From Acephala macrosclerotiorum (Eukaryota; Ascomycota; Leotiomycetes; Helotiales; Mollisiaceae): 64,000 nucleotides of DNA. The notes beneath the pieces are model-generated. The model had not been told where the DNA came from and did no database searches. It was given only the letters and a program-made list of their open reading frames with translations. The translations under genes were made by a program, and so were the position numbers. Shown here one piece after another: positions 1-10,571 of the stretch (the stretch's first letter is position 1; every line of letters begins with the position of its first letter). The stretch is from assembly GCA_014904845.1 (NCBI GenBank), contig MU119236.1:286043-350042 (forward strand), written 5' to 3'.

Positions 1-1047
1 CGATGACACATTGAAGACAATCCAGGTTATCAGCGCCATAGGCATGAATTGCCCTGGAAGCCAGACCGTAAAGATATCAAGCCATTGAAAGTTGACGTGA
101 GCGAAGAGCCAGAGGGTCATCCACGTCAGGACGAATTGATTCCCGTTGACATCCCAGCCTGCTTTAAATGCCCATATCGAGCCTGAGACACACAAGGATC
201 CGGAGAGGGTGTAGGCGAGTGAGATTGCGGTGCGGTAGGCGACGATCCGATGAGGGAGGAATCGAACGTAAAATTTGAATTGGGCGTAGAGTCCGTTGAT
301 GGTTCCGAGGTAGAAGAACTCTTGGATCAAGATCAGGATGATTACAAGTGTGTTGTAGATCAGTCTTGAACCTTGGGATGTTGGTTGAAGGTTATCGTTG
401 GAGATTTGCCAGGGGTTAGCGAAGACGGAGATGGAGGCGGGGTCACTGGTGTTCAAGGTCTGAAGTGCTCCCGTTCCATTGATGGCCGAATAAGCGACAC
501 GAGCGGCGGATGAGAGAGCTTGAATATTGGCTGAGATCGAGCTATCTACGACTGCTGGATATCGAGCCTCGTTCCAGATGTAGGCCAAGACATCAGAGCG
601 GTTGTAGGCACTGGCTGATGAGCTTCCGGAAAGTGCGCTCTCGAGTCTTTGAGACGCTCCCGGGAGAATGTAAATGGCTGCCCAGTAGTCTGTCTTGCAT
701 ACAGATTCTCTCAATTGGTCGACGGAAGGATACTGGGAAGCTGATTTCTCCTGGAGAGACGGGAAGTTGTCTGCTTTCAGCTCGGCATATGCATTTCGAA
801 CAGAGGTACCGATGACCCCTCCATCGTAGTCCACAAGGGCAATGTTGAAATTATGCGTACGTCTGTCTTGCTGGAAGATGGCACCAAAGATGTAGCAGAA
901 AAGCCCAAGGAAAAGGAGCTGCAATAGCAGAAAGTTGAGCCCGGCAGCCTTGAGGTAAGCAGTGCGGGAGGGCCGGATTTCACGCTCGTGACCTTTCAGC
1001 CGACCTGTCCGATCTCGAGCTTTCGGGTATCCTTGGAGAATCGCCAT
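1..1047 (-). CDS. SNG1/DUF3533-family membrane protein, C-terminus cut by window edge
   Basis: A single uninterrupted frame of 349 codons runs from an ATG at 1047 to base 1 without a stop, so the 3' end lies outside the window. The protein has a short basic N-terminus, one hydrophobic segment at about residues 31-57, a long extracytoplasmic loop (NFNIALVDYDGG, later DYWAAIYILPGAS), then several hydrophobic segments from about residue 235 (LIYNTLVIILILIQEFFYLG). This order matches the fungal SNG1 (nitrosoguanidine resistance) / DUF3533 family, related to ABC-2-type membrane proteins. The family role is poorly defined; a link to toxicant export or lipid asymmetry is family knowledge only. It is transcribed divergently from the MFS gene at 2041, with about 1 kb of shared upstream sequence. 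No intron is needed. Confidence 0.85.
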   Translation of the reverse strand, partial: MAILQGYPKARDRTGRLKGHEREIRPSRTAYLKAAGLNFLLLQLLFLGLFCYIFGAIFQQDRRTHNFNIALVDYDGGVIGTSVRNAYAELKADNFPSLQEKSASQYPSVDQLRESVCKTDYWAAIYILPGASQRLESALSGSSSASAYNRSDVLAYIWNEARYPAVVDSSISANIQALSSAARVAYSAINGTGALQTLNTSDPASISVFANPWQISNDNLQPTSQGSRLIYNTLVIILILIQEFFYLGTINGLYAQFKFYVRFLPHRIVAYRTAISLAYTLSGSLCVSGSIWAFKAGWDVNGNQFVLTWMTLWLFAHVNFQWLDIFTVWLPGQFMPMALITWIVFNVSS

Positions 1048-2040
1048 ATCTGATGAAAGAATAACAAAGGCCTGGACAATGGCCTGATCAAAGCAAAATC
1101 GAAAGAAGATAAGGAGGAATTCACTTTTAATTTAAGGGCTGGGTATCCGTAGCAAATGCAAGCTGCTTAATAAGCCACGTCATATCCCGCAGCCCGCTGC
1201 AACGAATACCTTAATGCCGCGAAGGACCTCGTTCGCTCGACACATTCTTGCTCTCCACGATGTTTCCCCCGAGGAGATATGTACCTGCATTGTTCGTCGA
1301 TTCGCGATGACTCGGCGAGGATGTATGCAGCCAATCCGGAGGCTGAAAGACTGTCACTACGGGACGGGATTACTGCGCGACGGATCCATCAATCTGCTTA
1401 CGAAGCAGAGGAGGTGTTTGAGGCTCACGGGATTTGACCATGTTTGCTTGATGGCTTTCGCGGCGCGCTCCTCGGGGCACTGGTAGTTGTTTGTCTCGAT
1501 GTTGCGCATCTGTCGTGGTGTTGTGGAAGCAGTTTGGTTGGACGCGATGCGGGAGCATCGCGGTTGTGATTTTGAAGGGTGTAAACGGAGTTGATTCTTC
1601 TAAATCTACTCTTTACGGAAGAGCTTCGAACCAAGCTGACTAATAAAACGTGATGTCACGTGATTGTTATCAAATCTATGTGGGTTTACAAGCGAGGACT
1701 TCAACTCGCTGAACGAACATCCTGCTTCCAACATGTTGGAATACTTTCTCTTCTGCTACAACAATTTGAGAAGTTCTTCTGCATATCAAAATTCTCACTT
1801 TCGTCGTGTTCTTGATGTTTGAGATGAATTGGTCTGCGATTTGTTAGGACGTAGGGTAGGGACTTCTCAGACTCGACCCTGTGTCTATCTGAAAAGGCAG
1901 GAACCACCAAGTGGACCATGTCTCTCTTCTTTCGTCTCTTGATTCTCTTTCTTCAATTTTGCTCATCGTATCACACAATCATCACGCTGCAGTATCACAA
2001 TTGTATCAAATACGTCCTTTTTGGTTAGTTCTCTTGCATC
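1048..2040. other. Divergent intergenic region between SNG1-like and MFS genes
   Basis: No convincing coding frame. This roughly 1-kb stretch must carry both promoters. A CACGTG palindrome in the decamer GTCACGTGAT lies at 1655-1664; its reverse complement ATCACGTGAC occurs at 29369-29378, just upstream of another gene. A pyrimidine-rich tract (1921-1975) precedes the MFS start, as is common for fungal transcription start regions. Confidence 0.5.
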
Positions 2041-4103
2041 ATGTCTTCTGAGGCTTCATCGAGCTCCGAGCGCGATCCTCAACATGCAGTATTGCCAACT
2101 ATCGCGGAGGAGCGAGAGTCCTTGCTAGCTGCCGGCGATGTCGAGGCTCAGGATCCACCCAAGCAGAAGTTCTCGTGGAAGAACCTGCCGCACAAACAAC
2201 AGCTTGCCGTTCTCTGCCTTGCTCGACTGGCAGATTCCTTCGCAATCTACTCAACCCAGGTAAACAATGTGGATCAAGTAAGACTAATACAGACTGACCT
2301 CTCCAGGCATACATGTTCTACCAGCTCAGATATTTCAACCCTGATGCCACAGACACCCAGATCTCAATTCAGGCGGGCTTTCTTGTGACATCGAAGACTG
2401 TTGTCCAGTTGTTCACGGGAGTACTTTGGGGAATTGCCGCGGATTCGCAACACTTTGGAAGGAGACCAGTCTTGGCGATTGGGTTGTTCTGTTCTGGTAT
2501 TGTTTGCTGAAAATACTGCTGACGCCTTGGCTAACATTGTGAAGGGTTTTGGTGTATCTGGTATGGGTTTTCGCAGAATATCCTCACGGCCGCAGTGTGC
2601 AGAGTGTTCGGTGGGGCCATGAGCAGTAATGTGGGAATCACTAAGACTGTCATCGGAGACCTCTATCCAGAAGAAGGGTCAGTCCAGAGATCCAGCTGGT
2701 GATTTGTGTTGCAGTTGACTGATTTCGAGTAGTCACCGCTCTCGAGCCTTCGTCCTCCTACCCCTCTTCGCAAATATTGGCATGTTCCTGGGACCACTTG
2801 TTGGTGGGTTTTCGAGCGAGACAGGGGGGAACTGGATCCTGAAGGCATATCCATTCGCATTACCAAACATCATCGCCGCCGCCTTGTATGCTGTGGCTGC
2901 TATTGTCGTGTCACTGGGGCTTGAGGAGACGCTACCAGGCCGCAACGAGTCGGAAGGGTCCGTAGCTAAACTTTTGTGGAACAAGCTCACAACACCAGTT
3001 ATCCCTTACACCGGCGTCGACACCGATGCCTTTGACTCCCCTGGCTCAAGCACCTGAACGACCCCGAACTTCTCATCACTTCATCCCAGGATACTGGGTC
3101 CCATAACAGGGCAGACGAGATAGCACTCGGGGCAGCTGGAAATCTTTCTATCTGGGAAGTCTTGACTCCGAACGTTCTCCTTACAATACTTGCTCAATTC
3201 CTGGTCGCAGGCCACATCGCCACGTTCACATATCTCTGGGCAGTTTTCTTGAGTATACCCGTTGCAGAACCGAAAGATCAACACGGACTCATTTGGTTCA
3301 GTGGTGGTCTTGGAATGAGCTCGGGTTCTGTGGGCTTCGCGATGTCATTGCTTGGAGCTGTTGCGGTTGTTTTGCAAGTCTTTGTCTATCCCATTTTGAG
3401 CGACAGGTGCGGAAAACTTCGTATATGGAGATACGCCGTATGCATCTTCCCTGTCGCCTACGCTCTAGCTCCCTACCCAGCACGGTTTGGTGCGTCTGAT
3501 TTCGAAGCGTCAGACATTTTGAGCGGGCGGAGGATCCTTTTCTGGCTTTCAATGTGCGCTGTTCCGCTTCTATTTATCGCCGGCAAGATATGCACCACAC
3601 CAGCATTGGCACTTCTCATTAACGATTGCACTCCAAATCCCTCGTTGCGAGGCAGAGTCAACTCAGCTGGAACTGCGGCCGGAAACTTAGGCAGAACGGC
3701 ATTTCCAGCCATCGTATTTGCCGTCTTCGGCAAAGGTCTGGACATTGGCATAGTTGGAGCAGGGTTCTGGTGCCTTGCATTTCTTGCTGTATTGGCATGT
3801 ATTGAGAGTCGGTGGGTCAGTGGAGGTACGAAAAAGGAAAAAATCGCCCAAGAGGAGGAAGAAAGCTCTGTCCATGGAGAGGAAGATCGTGGCTTGGCTG
3901 AGGATGCTGGACCAGAAGTGGTCAGACCTTCGCCTAAATCCTCGAGAAGTGCGCCGTTTGCGCCCGAGACACCTCTGCGTAGGCATCAGGTACGGAACAA
4001 GACTGATGGATTCGAATGATACTGACTTCTTTTGCAGGGAGCGATTATGCCCGCACCTATTTTAGATCCAGCTGCCACAATACATCACGGTGCTGAGAAG
4101 TAG
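2041..4103 (+). CDS. Major facilitator superfamily transporter (ZIFL / YCR023C-like group)
   Basis: My gene model has six exons: 2041-2259, 2307-2496, 2545-2677, 2733-2997, 3051-3989 and 4038-4103, about 603 aa. Introns 1-3 and 5 (47, 48, 55 and 48 bp) have GT..AG ends and keep frame. The protein shows the MFS pattern: helices after LAVLCLARLADSF, an A-like loop motif (GIAADSQHFGRRPVLAIG), RVFGGAMSSNVGITKTVIGD, and the LFANIGMFLGPLVGGF segment. A charged tail follows the last helix. The LVEETLPGR-type break between halves matches the fungal group related to plant zinc-induced facilitators. The join at 2998-3050 is uncertain: either a 53-bp intron with a weak GTTATC donor, or a one-base loss in the CCCC run near 3040. 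The substrate is not predictable; drug or metal-chelate export is typical of relatives. Confidence 0.85.
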
Positions 4104-4639
4104 GGAATTGGCTGTGCGGTTACCTTGACCACTTCGAAATCAGATTAGAGATACATCAGCACACAAAGAATTGAAACAATCATCCTTTTCTGGTGAAGAA
4201 AACTTTTGACAACGTGATAGGGGTTACTTTCAATCACGTTTCTCTTCTCCACGTCCTCCTCACCCCCCAGCCTTTAAAATCTCCTCATTGTGGACTGGAC
4301 CCCTGAGGGACCGGTTGTAGAGCCTAAATGGATAAAGTCGGTCGCTATAATATTGTTCCGGGGCCTGCAGAAGCGCTACAAACCCTCCATTGATTCCACG
4401 ACTCATCTTCCACAACACCTTGCTCCTCACTGCAGAAGAGATTTGACTTCCGGAACAACAATCATCCAGCGCGTATCGGACATGACGAGTTAGAGATCTG
4501 ATGATAGCGGGAAACTTTCATCCCCACAAAATTTCCGCTGCTGGGGACAGCTTCCCGGAAGCCGGGCCTTCGGTGCCTTGATCAACAGCTGCAGAAGTTG
4601 GACGAGATGCAGGGCCTTACGAGATCACAGAAGATCATG

Positions 4640-4689
4640 CAGATGAGGGGAGGGATTAGCGCATATTACCCAGATGAGGGGAGTATAAG
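4640..4689 (+). promoter_or_regulatory. Repeated AGGGG boxes and TATA element of the GH3 gene
   Basis: The 13-mer CAGATGAGGGGAG occurs twice, at 4640-4652 and 4671-4683, and the second copy abuts a TATAAG element at 4684-4689, 99 bp before the ATG. AGGGG is the core of stress-response elements bound by Msn2/4-type zinc fingers in fungi. A CTGGGG hexamer at about 4541 fits the carbon-catabolite repressor consensus SYGGRG. Binding is inferred. The rest of 4104-4787 shows no gene. Confidence 0.45.
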
Positions 4690-4787
4690 ATGCTGGCTCC
4701 CGGCAGGTAATTGAACTCTGCGGTCTCCCAATTGTGCACAGTCAAGCTCACCACAATCACAGTGCCGTTGGCCTCGGATCAAGCATA

Positions 4788-7310
4788 ATGAAGTTCTCTT
4801 CTGCGATTGCGATTGCGACTGCGCTCTTCCTCTCTACCTCCCTTGCTGACAATACGAATTCCACGCCTCTCTACAAGAATCCTCAGGCGAGTGTCGATGA
4901 CAGGGTTGCAGATCTCCTCAGCCGCATGACGATCGAAGAGAAGACGTCTCAATTGGTTCAGGGCGATATCTCGAATTGGATCAATGTCACAGACAATAGC
5001 TTCAATGCCTCCGGTCTGGTCTGGAACATGGAGACAAGAGGTGGTCAATTTTACGTCGGATACCCGGTTCCTCAGCAATGGATTGCAGAGGGTGTGAAGA
5101 CGGCTCAAGACTACCTTCTCCATAATACGACACTTGGTATCCCTGCATTGGTCCAGAGTGAGGGCATTCATGGGTTCTTGATTGGGAATGCTACCATCTT
5201 CAACTCTCCAATTGCGTACGCTTGTTCGTGGAATCCCGCATTGATCCAGAAGATGGGAGCGGCGATTGCACAAGAGTCCCTCGCATTGGGCGTCAATCAA
5301 ATATTTGCGCCGCTTGGTGATTTGGCAAGAGAGTTGAGATATGGAAGAGTAGAGGAGACTTTTGGAGAGGATGGATTCTTGGCAGGAGAAATTGGCTATG
5401 CATACATCGTTGGTGAGCTTCCGTTCTGTCGGTGTAGATGGGAGGAAAGCTAATAATTGTAATAGGCTTGCAGGGCGGCAATGTCAGTGCAACTGTCAAG
5501 CATTTTGCTGCCTACGCCACGCCAGAGCAAGGTCTGAATACCGGACCAGTCCACGGTGGAGAACGCGAGCTCCGAACTACATATCTCCCTTCGTACAAAC
5601 GCCAAATTATCGACGCAGGCGCCTACTCGATCATGTCTTCCTATTCCGCGTACGATGGAGTTCCGCTCATCACGAACCACCACATTCTCACGGACATTCT
5701 GCGGAATGAGTGGGGCTACAAATACTGGGTAACAAGTGACGCTGGAGCCACCGATCGCATCTGCAACAGCTTCAAGATGTGCCAATCGAGTCCCTTAGAC
5801 AAGGAAGCCGTGACTATGTTCGCATTGCCAGCTGGAAATGATGTCGAGATGGGTGGTGGATCCTATAATTTCGAGACGATTCCTGCATTGGTCAAATCTG
5901 GAAAGTTGGATGAGAAGATTGTGGATACGGCGGTGTCTCGACTGCTGCGAGCTAAGTTTGCGATGGGCCTGTTCGAGAACCCGTACCTAGCTGTCCCTGC
6001 GAGCGAAGCCCCTTCGAAAATCCACACTCCAGAGACGATCGCGTTGGCAAGAGAGATTGATGGAGAGTCGATTGTCTTGCTGGAGAATCACAACGACCTT
6101 TTGCCGCTGAAGAAGACTGCGAAGGTTGCTGTTATTGGGCCAATGGCGTATGGCTACATGAATGTAGGTCAACTTTTCCCAGATTCTGAACGATGCTAAC
6201 TCGAGTAGTACGGCGACTATGTAGTCAAGGACAGTCAATATCGTGGTGTCACACCCCTAGATGGCATCAAGGCTGCCAGCCAAGGAAGTAGGTTCAATAG
6301 CACTCATTGAAGATGGTCTTGGCTGACAATCCGAAGCTGTTACTTATGCGCAGGGATGCGAGAGATGGTCGAACGATCAATCTGGGTTCGCTGAAGCTAT
6401 TGAGGTTGCAGAAGCTGCCGATTTTGCTGTGGTGGTAGTTGGAACCTGGAGTGTACGTGAAAACCTATCAAAGAAGATCAGACATTCTGACATAATGTAG
6501 CGTGATCAATACCAACTTTGGAGAGGATTCAACGCAACGACCGGAGAGCACATTGACACTGCTTCCCTCAATTTGGTCGGCGCCATGCCCCATCTTGTGT
6601 CTGCAATCATCAACACAGGAAAACCAACAGTGGTTGTCTTTTCTTCCGGCAAGCCTATCACAGAGGCCTGGATCTCGCAAAACGCTTCCGCGCTGGTGCA
6701 ACAATTCTATCCATCAGAGGAAGGAGGCAATGCTCTTGCGGACGTCTTGTTCGGAGATGTCAATCCCAGCGGAAAGCTATCTGTCGGATTTCCATACGAT
6801 GTCGGAACCACTCCAATTTACTACGATTACTTGAATAGTGGACGTGGCTCTTCTCCCGGTCACGAATATCCCAACGGCACCCTCGTCTTCAATTCTGAGT
6901 ACGTCCTCAACTCGCCTCTGCCGCTATACGAGTTCGGCTACGGAAAGTCCTACTCGACCTTCTCATATGGCCCTCTGGAGTTGTCTAAGACGAATTCATC
7001 TGCCAGCGAAACGATCACTGCCACCGTACGAGTCACGAACAACTCAACACGTGACGGGACCGAGGTTGTTCAACTCTATGTCTCGGACCTCATCGCATCC
7101 GTTGCAGTCCCAAATATTGTCCTCCGAGGCTTCTCGAAGGTTCCAATCGCCGCTGGAAAGACAGCCACTGTTTCGATTCCTCTGTCGGTCGCGGATCTAG
7201 GGTTGTGGAATATCAACATGCAGTATGTTGTTGAGCCAGGTGACTTCTTAGTCTTTGTTGGAAGCTCGAGTGCAGATCTTAGATCTAATGCTACTCTGAC
7301 TGTTGGCTGA
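4788..7310 (+). CDS. Secreted glycoside hydrolase family 3 beta-glucosidase
   Basis: Five exons (4788-5412, 5466-6163, 6209-6287, 6337-6452, 6501-7310) encode 775 aa; all four introns are 45-53 bp with GT..AG ends and preserve frame. The ATG at 4788 was chosen because it begins a classic signal peptide (MKFSSAIAIATALFLSTSLA). The N-terminal barrel contains KHFAAYATPEQGLNTGPVHG and the nucleophile loop WVTSDAGATDRIC, with the catalytic Asp at about residue 300. The second domain contains VIGPMAYGYMNYGDY, SSGKPITEAW and FYPSEEGGNALADVLFGD, and a fibronectin-III-like C-terminal domain (FGYGKSYSTFSYG) follows. Length and order are normal for fungal secreted GH3 enzymes, which cleave terminal beta-linked glucose (sometimes xylose) from oligosaccharides. 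Many N-x-S/T sites are present. It appears intact. Confidence 0.95.
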
Positions 7311-7935
7311 GTGGCCGACAGATGAAAAGTTGAGATAGTGATGAATGATAATGTATACTCTTCCGCTTCAGGCGTCTTCCTGTGCAGAATGTGTAGCGAG
7401 TGCCTGCTCCCTGGATCTTGTTGGAAGAGCATGAGCAGGGCAATATATTGTTCCGTCCCGAAGCTCACGAGAGGTCGAATTATGGCAAGACGGCCCGAAA
7501 GCCCATCTCTGAAGTTTAATCCATTGCGTGACTTGAAGACAAGAATACCCCGCCGTCAAGTGAGGGGCAGTCTTGAAGGCGGCCGACTCGGCGAATAGAT
7601 GATCCATGTTAGATCCGCATGTTATCCCATGCTCCACTTGCCCTCAAGCGCGCCTATGCCCTTCGAGTCTTGTCGTATAGTTTTTCTGTAGATGAGAACT
7701 TTCTTGATGATCAAGAATGCGCTCCTCTAGAGAGGTGCGCTGGTGTTCTCTTTGCCCCTGCGCCCGCGAGTCATGGAAAGTTTAGGATTTCCGAATCCAG
7801 CTGCAGTCATACAGAGACAATCGCCTTAATGAAGCAAGAATCGAATTGTATCTACAAAATTAGGGAAATGTGTACACGAGAAGCTATCTGGAGAAAACGC
7901 TCTCCACACCTCCAAATCATCCCGAGCCATCCCCT
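7311..7935. other. Convergent 3' intergenic region
   Basis: The GH3 gene ends at 7310 and the convergent GH5 gene ends at 7936. No conserved frame is visible between them; presumably both 3' UTRs lie here. Confidence 0.5.
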
Positions 7936-9408
7936 TTACTGCCCCGAACAAGCATTCACATCCACGTTCGCAGGATTCGTTGGAATGACCCCAGCAGCAA
8001 CGGCATCTACTTCTATTAGCATATCTCGGCTTGAAATTTTTTTTCTTCTTTTTTTCGAGCAATATCCCACGTACCTCGATAACTCCACCGATAATCCCCA
8101 AATTGAATCTTCCAAGTCCAAAAGATCCACCCATTAGTATCCTTCTCATACGTCAAAACCTGCGCCGCGAACCACTGCTTGTAAAACGCCTGTTGCGTGC
8201 TTGGATCCCAAACACTCGTCCACTCCACGTCACCAGGGACACCGAGACTAAACTCTCCTATGATGACGGGGGTGTCGCCATCACTGGCTCGGTTGCTGGT
8301 GCAAGAGTTATTGAGGTAGGAAGACATTGACGTCGTGATTCCGGACCATCTAAGATAGCGGTGGTCATCGTAGGCCATGAAGTATTGGTTTGTGAGGGAT
8401 TGCTTGGGGTCTCCGGAGCCCCAGCTGCCGTCCATGGGTTGGACGTGAAGGTAGTTGTTTGCTGCAACGCCGAGGGCGGATTCAGCTGATCTGATGGCCT
8501 TGAGTAGGGTCAATTCGTGTTGTTCTTTTTCGGAGATGGTAGAGACTTACGGAGTATGCTGCGGGGTAGTAATTTGTGCGCATAGTTGCGACGGCGTCAG
8601 CATTCTGAAGGGGCTCGTTGACGATGCCGATCATGCCAACATTTCTGAAAGCATGGGTTGTATGGATCAAGTTCGTGAGCCAAGAGAGGAAAGTTTCTGC
8701 TCGGGCGTATTGGTAGTCGACGTAGAATCCCGGGGTTGAAGCAAACTGTGTTAAAAGTCAGCAAGTAGTTCAGGGTCATGACTGTTTGTTGCCATTGTCA
8801 GATCTCAAGCAGAAGATCTAAGATTCAACAAAGTTCACCTGTCCAGTGTCGGAGTCTTGAGCGGTTTGAGCGCCAGGTGCTCCATGCAAATCAATGATGA
8901 TATAGAACCCCGCATCACTAGCCCAACCACACAGCCGCTTAAGGTAACCAAGTCCACCCTGAGGAAAATGTTCGCTGTCGCTATACACGAGATCTTCCTT
9001 CATCCAATACCCGACAGGGACTCGAATGGTGTTCAGTCCGTAGCTTTTCATTTGGGCGATATCGCTCTGGGTAATCCATGAGTTCCAGTGTGCTTGAAAT
9101 ACCAGGTTCGCTTGTGCCTGTCCAAGGTAGGAGACACAGTCGAATTCTGAAGCTTGGCCTGCGCATCCCATGTTTGACCATTCCGTCTCAGCGAGCCAGG
9201 GCTCAAAGACGAAGAGGGAGCCTAGGTTGACACCTCTTATTTTCCCCGAAGCTTGTAGCCATCGCTTGGAAGTCTTGTTGGTACCAATGGCAGAATGGTC
9301 GAAGAGATTCGACCCATCAGCGGCGTAGATTTTCCTGTCCATACCTGGCAACCAGGCCCTTGCTGGACCTGCAGCAAGTAGAGCCGCAAGAAGAGGAATT
9401 AAATACAT
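7936..9408 (-). CDS. Secreted GH5 (GH5_9-type) exo-1,3-beta-glucanase
   Basis: Four exons on the minus strand (9408-8839, 8745-8551, 8498-8075, 8012-7936) give 421 aa. The introns are 93, 52 and 62 bp, all GT..AG and frame-preserving. The ATG at 9408 begins a signal peptide ([18 protein letters not shown]). Diagnostic GH5 features are [34 protein letters not shown], the acid/base Glu in IVNEP (about residue 234) and the nucleophile Glu in VIIGEFSLG (about residue 337), followed by GWIFWTWK. This is the pattern of yeast EXG1-type glucan 1,3-beta-glucosidases, which act on wall beta-glucan. The third intron contains an A-rich run on the coding strand. The gene looks intact and pairs functionally with the neighbouring GH3 enzyme in glucan breakdown. 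Confidence 0.95.
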
Positions 9409-9478
9409 TGCAAAACGGAGGAGGTAAGGGTAGTTGGGATGAAGGAATGAGTTCTTCAACAAAAGGAAATGGGAGGTA

Positions 9479-9484
9479 CTTATA
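9479..9484 (-). promoter_or_regulatory. TATA-like element of the GH5 gene
   Basis: On the minus strand TATAAG lies about 70 bp upstream of the GH5 ATG. The GH3 gene has the same hexamer about 100 bp before its own start. TATA-containing promoters are common for regulated secreted enzymes. Confidence 0.35.
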
Positions 9485-9600
9485 CACCCGGATCCTACCA
9501 CACAGATGCTGGCAGCTTGTGTAACTGCTCACTGACGAGAATGCAAGAAGGGCTTTTATCCATCAGCCACACCCACGAGGCATACCGGCGCTCCTACGAA

Positions 9601-9841
9601 TAGGCTACGCGCGAAAAACCCATGGGGGATAAAACCTCATTTTACCCCCGCCCCATGGGGTGGTTTTGGGTGGGGGTTTTTTTTGTAAATTTTATAAAAA
9701 ACTTTTTTAAATTTTTATTAATTACTTTGAAATAAAATTTTCAAAAAATAAAATCCGAAATTAAAGTTTTAAAATTATTTAAATTTCGAAGTTTTAAAAT
9801 TAACCGCTATAAATTGTATATAACTTTCTTCGAGCAGTCGT

Positions 9842-9897
<56 letters not shown>

Positions 9898-9915
9898 TTT
9901 TTTTTTTTTTTTTTA

Positions 9916-9946
<31 letters not shown>

Positions 9947-10560
9947 TTTTTACTATAGTAGTTTTTTAATTTACAAATGGATTTTTTTATTGCCTGTCCG
10001 ACTAAAGATTCATATCAACTTTATTCGTAGGCACGTAAAAAGAATTACTTTTCCGACGTACGCAATTATCCGCACACCATATACGCGAAAATCAAAAAAC
10101 ATCAAAATATCAACAAAATCGACAGCTTGTAACGATAGCAATAACAGCTCAAATCTCATGAAAATTATACCAGACGATTAGTATTGCTCTTCTCTTTAAT
10201 TAGAGCTTAATTTCGAGAAGTTTTATCGTCTTGTTTATTAATACCAAAGTGTTGAAGTTGGTAACTTTTTTGGTGTGCGGATAATTGCGTACACCTGGAG
10301 TCACATTAATAATGGGCGTTTTCGCCTAAATTTTAACCGAGGTGTCTAAATCTAGCGATTTGATTGGTCTGTTAACGTGACGAATACCAAAACTTCAACT
10401 ATATTGCGCCTATAACTATAATCTATCAATTAATCTAAATTGCATAAGACTTATAGGTAAATTGAAACTCAATTAAATACCACCAGATTCCAAGTTTCAA
10501 GTGGTTTTATTAATCCGTTGTTAGGCAAATCAATAGAATATAGTCGCACTTAGCAAAAAT
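9601..10560. repeat. AT-rich island with long poly-T tract
   Basis: Base composition changes abruptly after about 9660. The stretch from 9843 to 9943 is almost pure T, with single interruptions, and the flanks are dominated by A/T. At 9615-9665 an imperfect inverted arrangement of CATGGGG/CCCCATGG blocks marks the left border. No coding frame with real-protein character exists. Such blocks are typical of decayed transposon DNA in ascomycetes. Confidence 0.7.
10058..10292. mobile_element. Small inverted-repeat (MITE-like) element
   Basis: A perfect 22-bp inverted repeat flanks 191 bp of noncoding DNA. The left arm (10058-10079) starts GTACGCAATTATCCGC and the right arm (10271-10292) is its exact reverse complement. 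The arms resemble terminal repeats of Tc1/mariner or pogo-type DNA transposons, but no transposase frame is present, so this would be a non-autonomous derivative. Target-site duplications are not clear. Confidence 0.55.
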
Positions 10561-10571
10561 CGCGACAGCAA

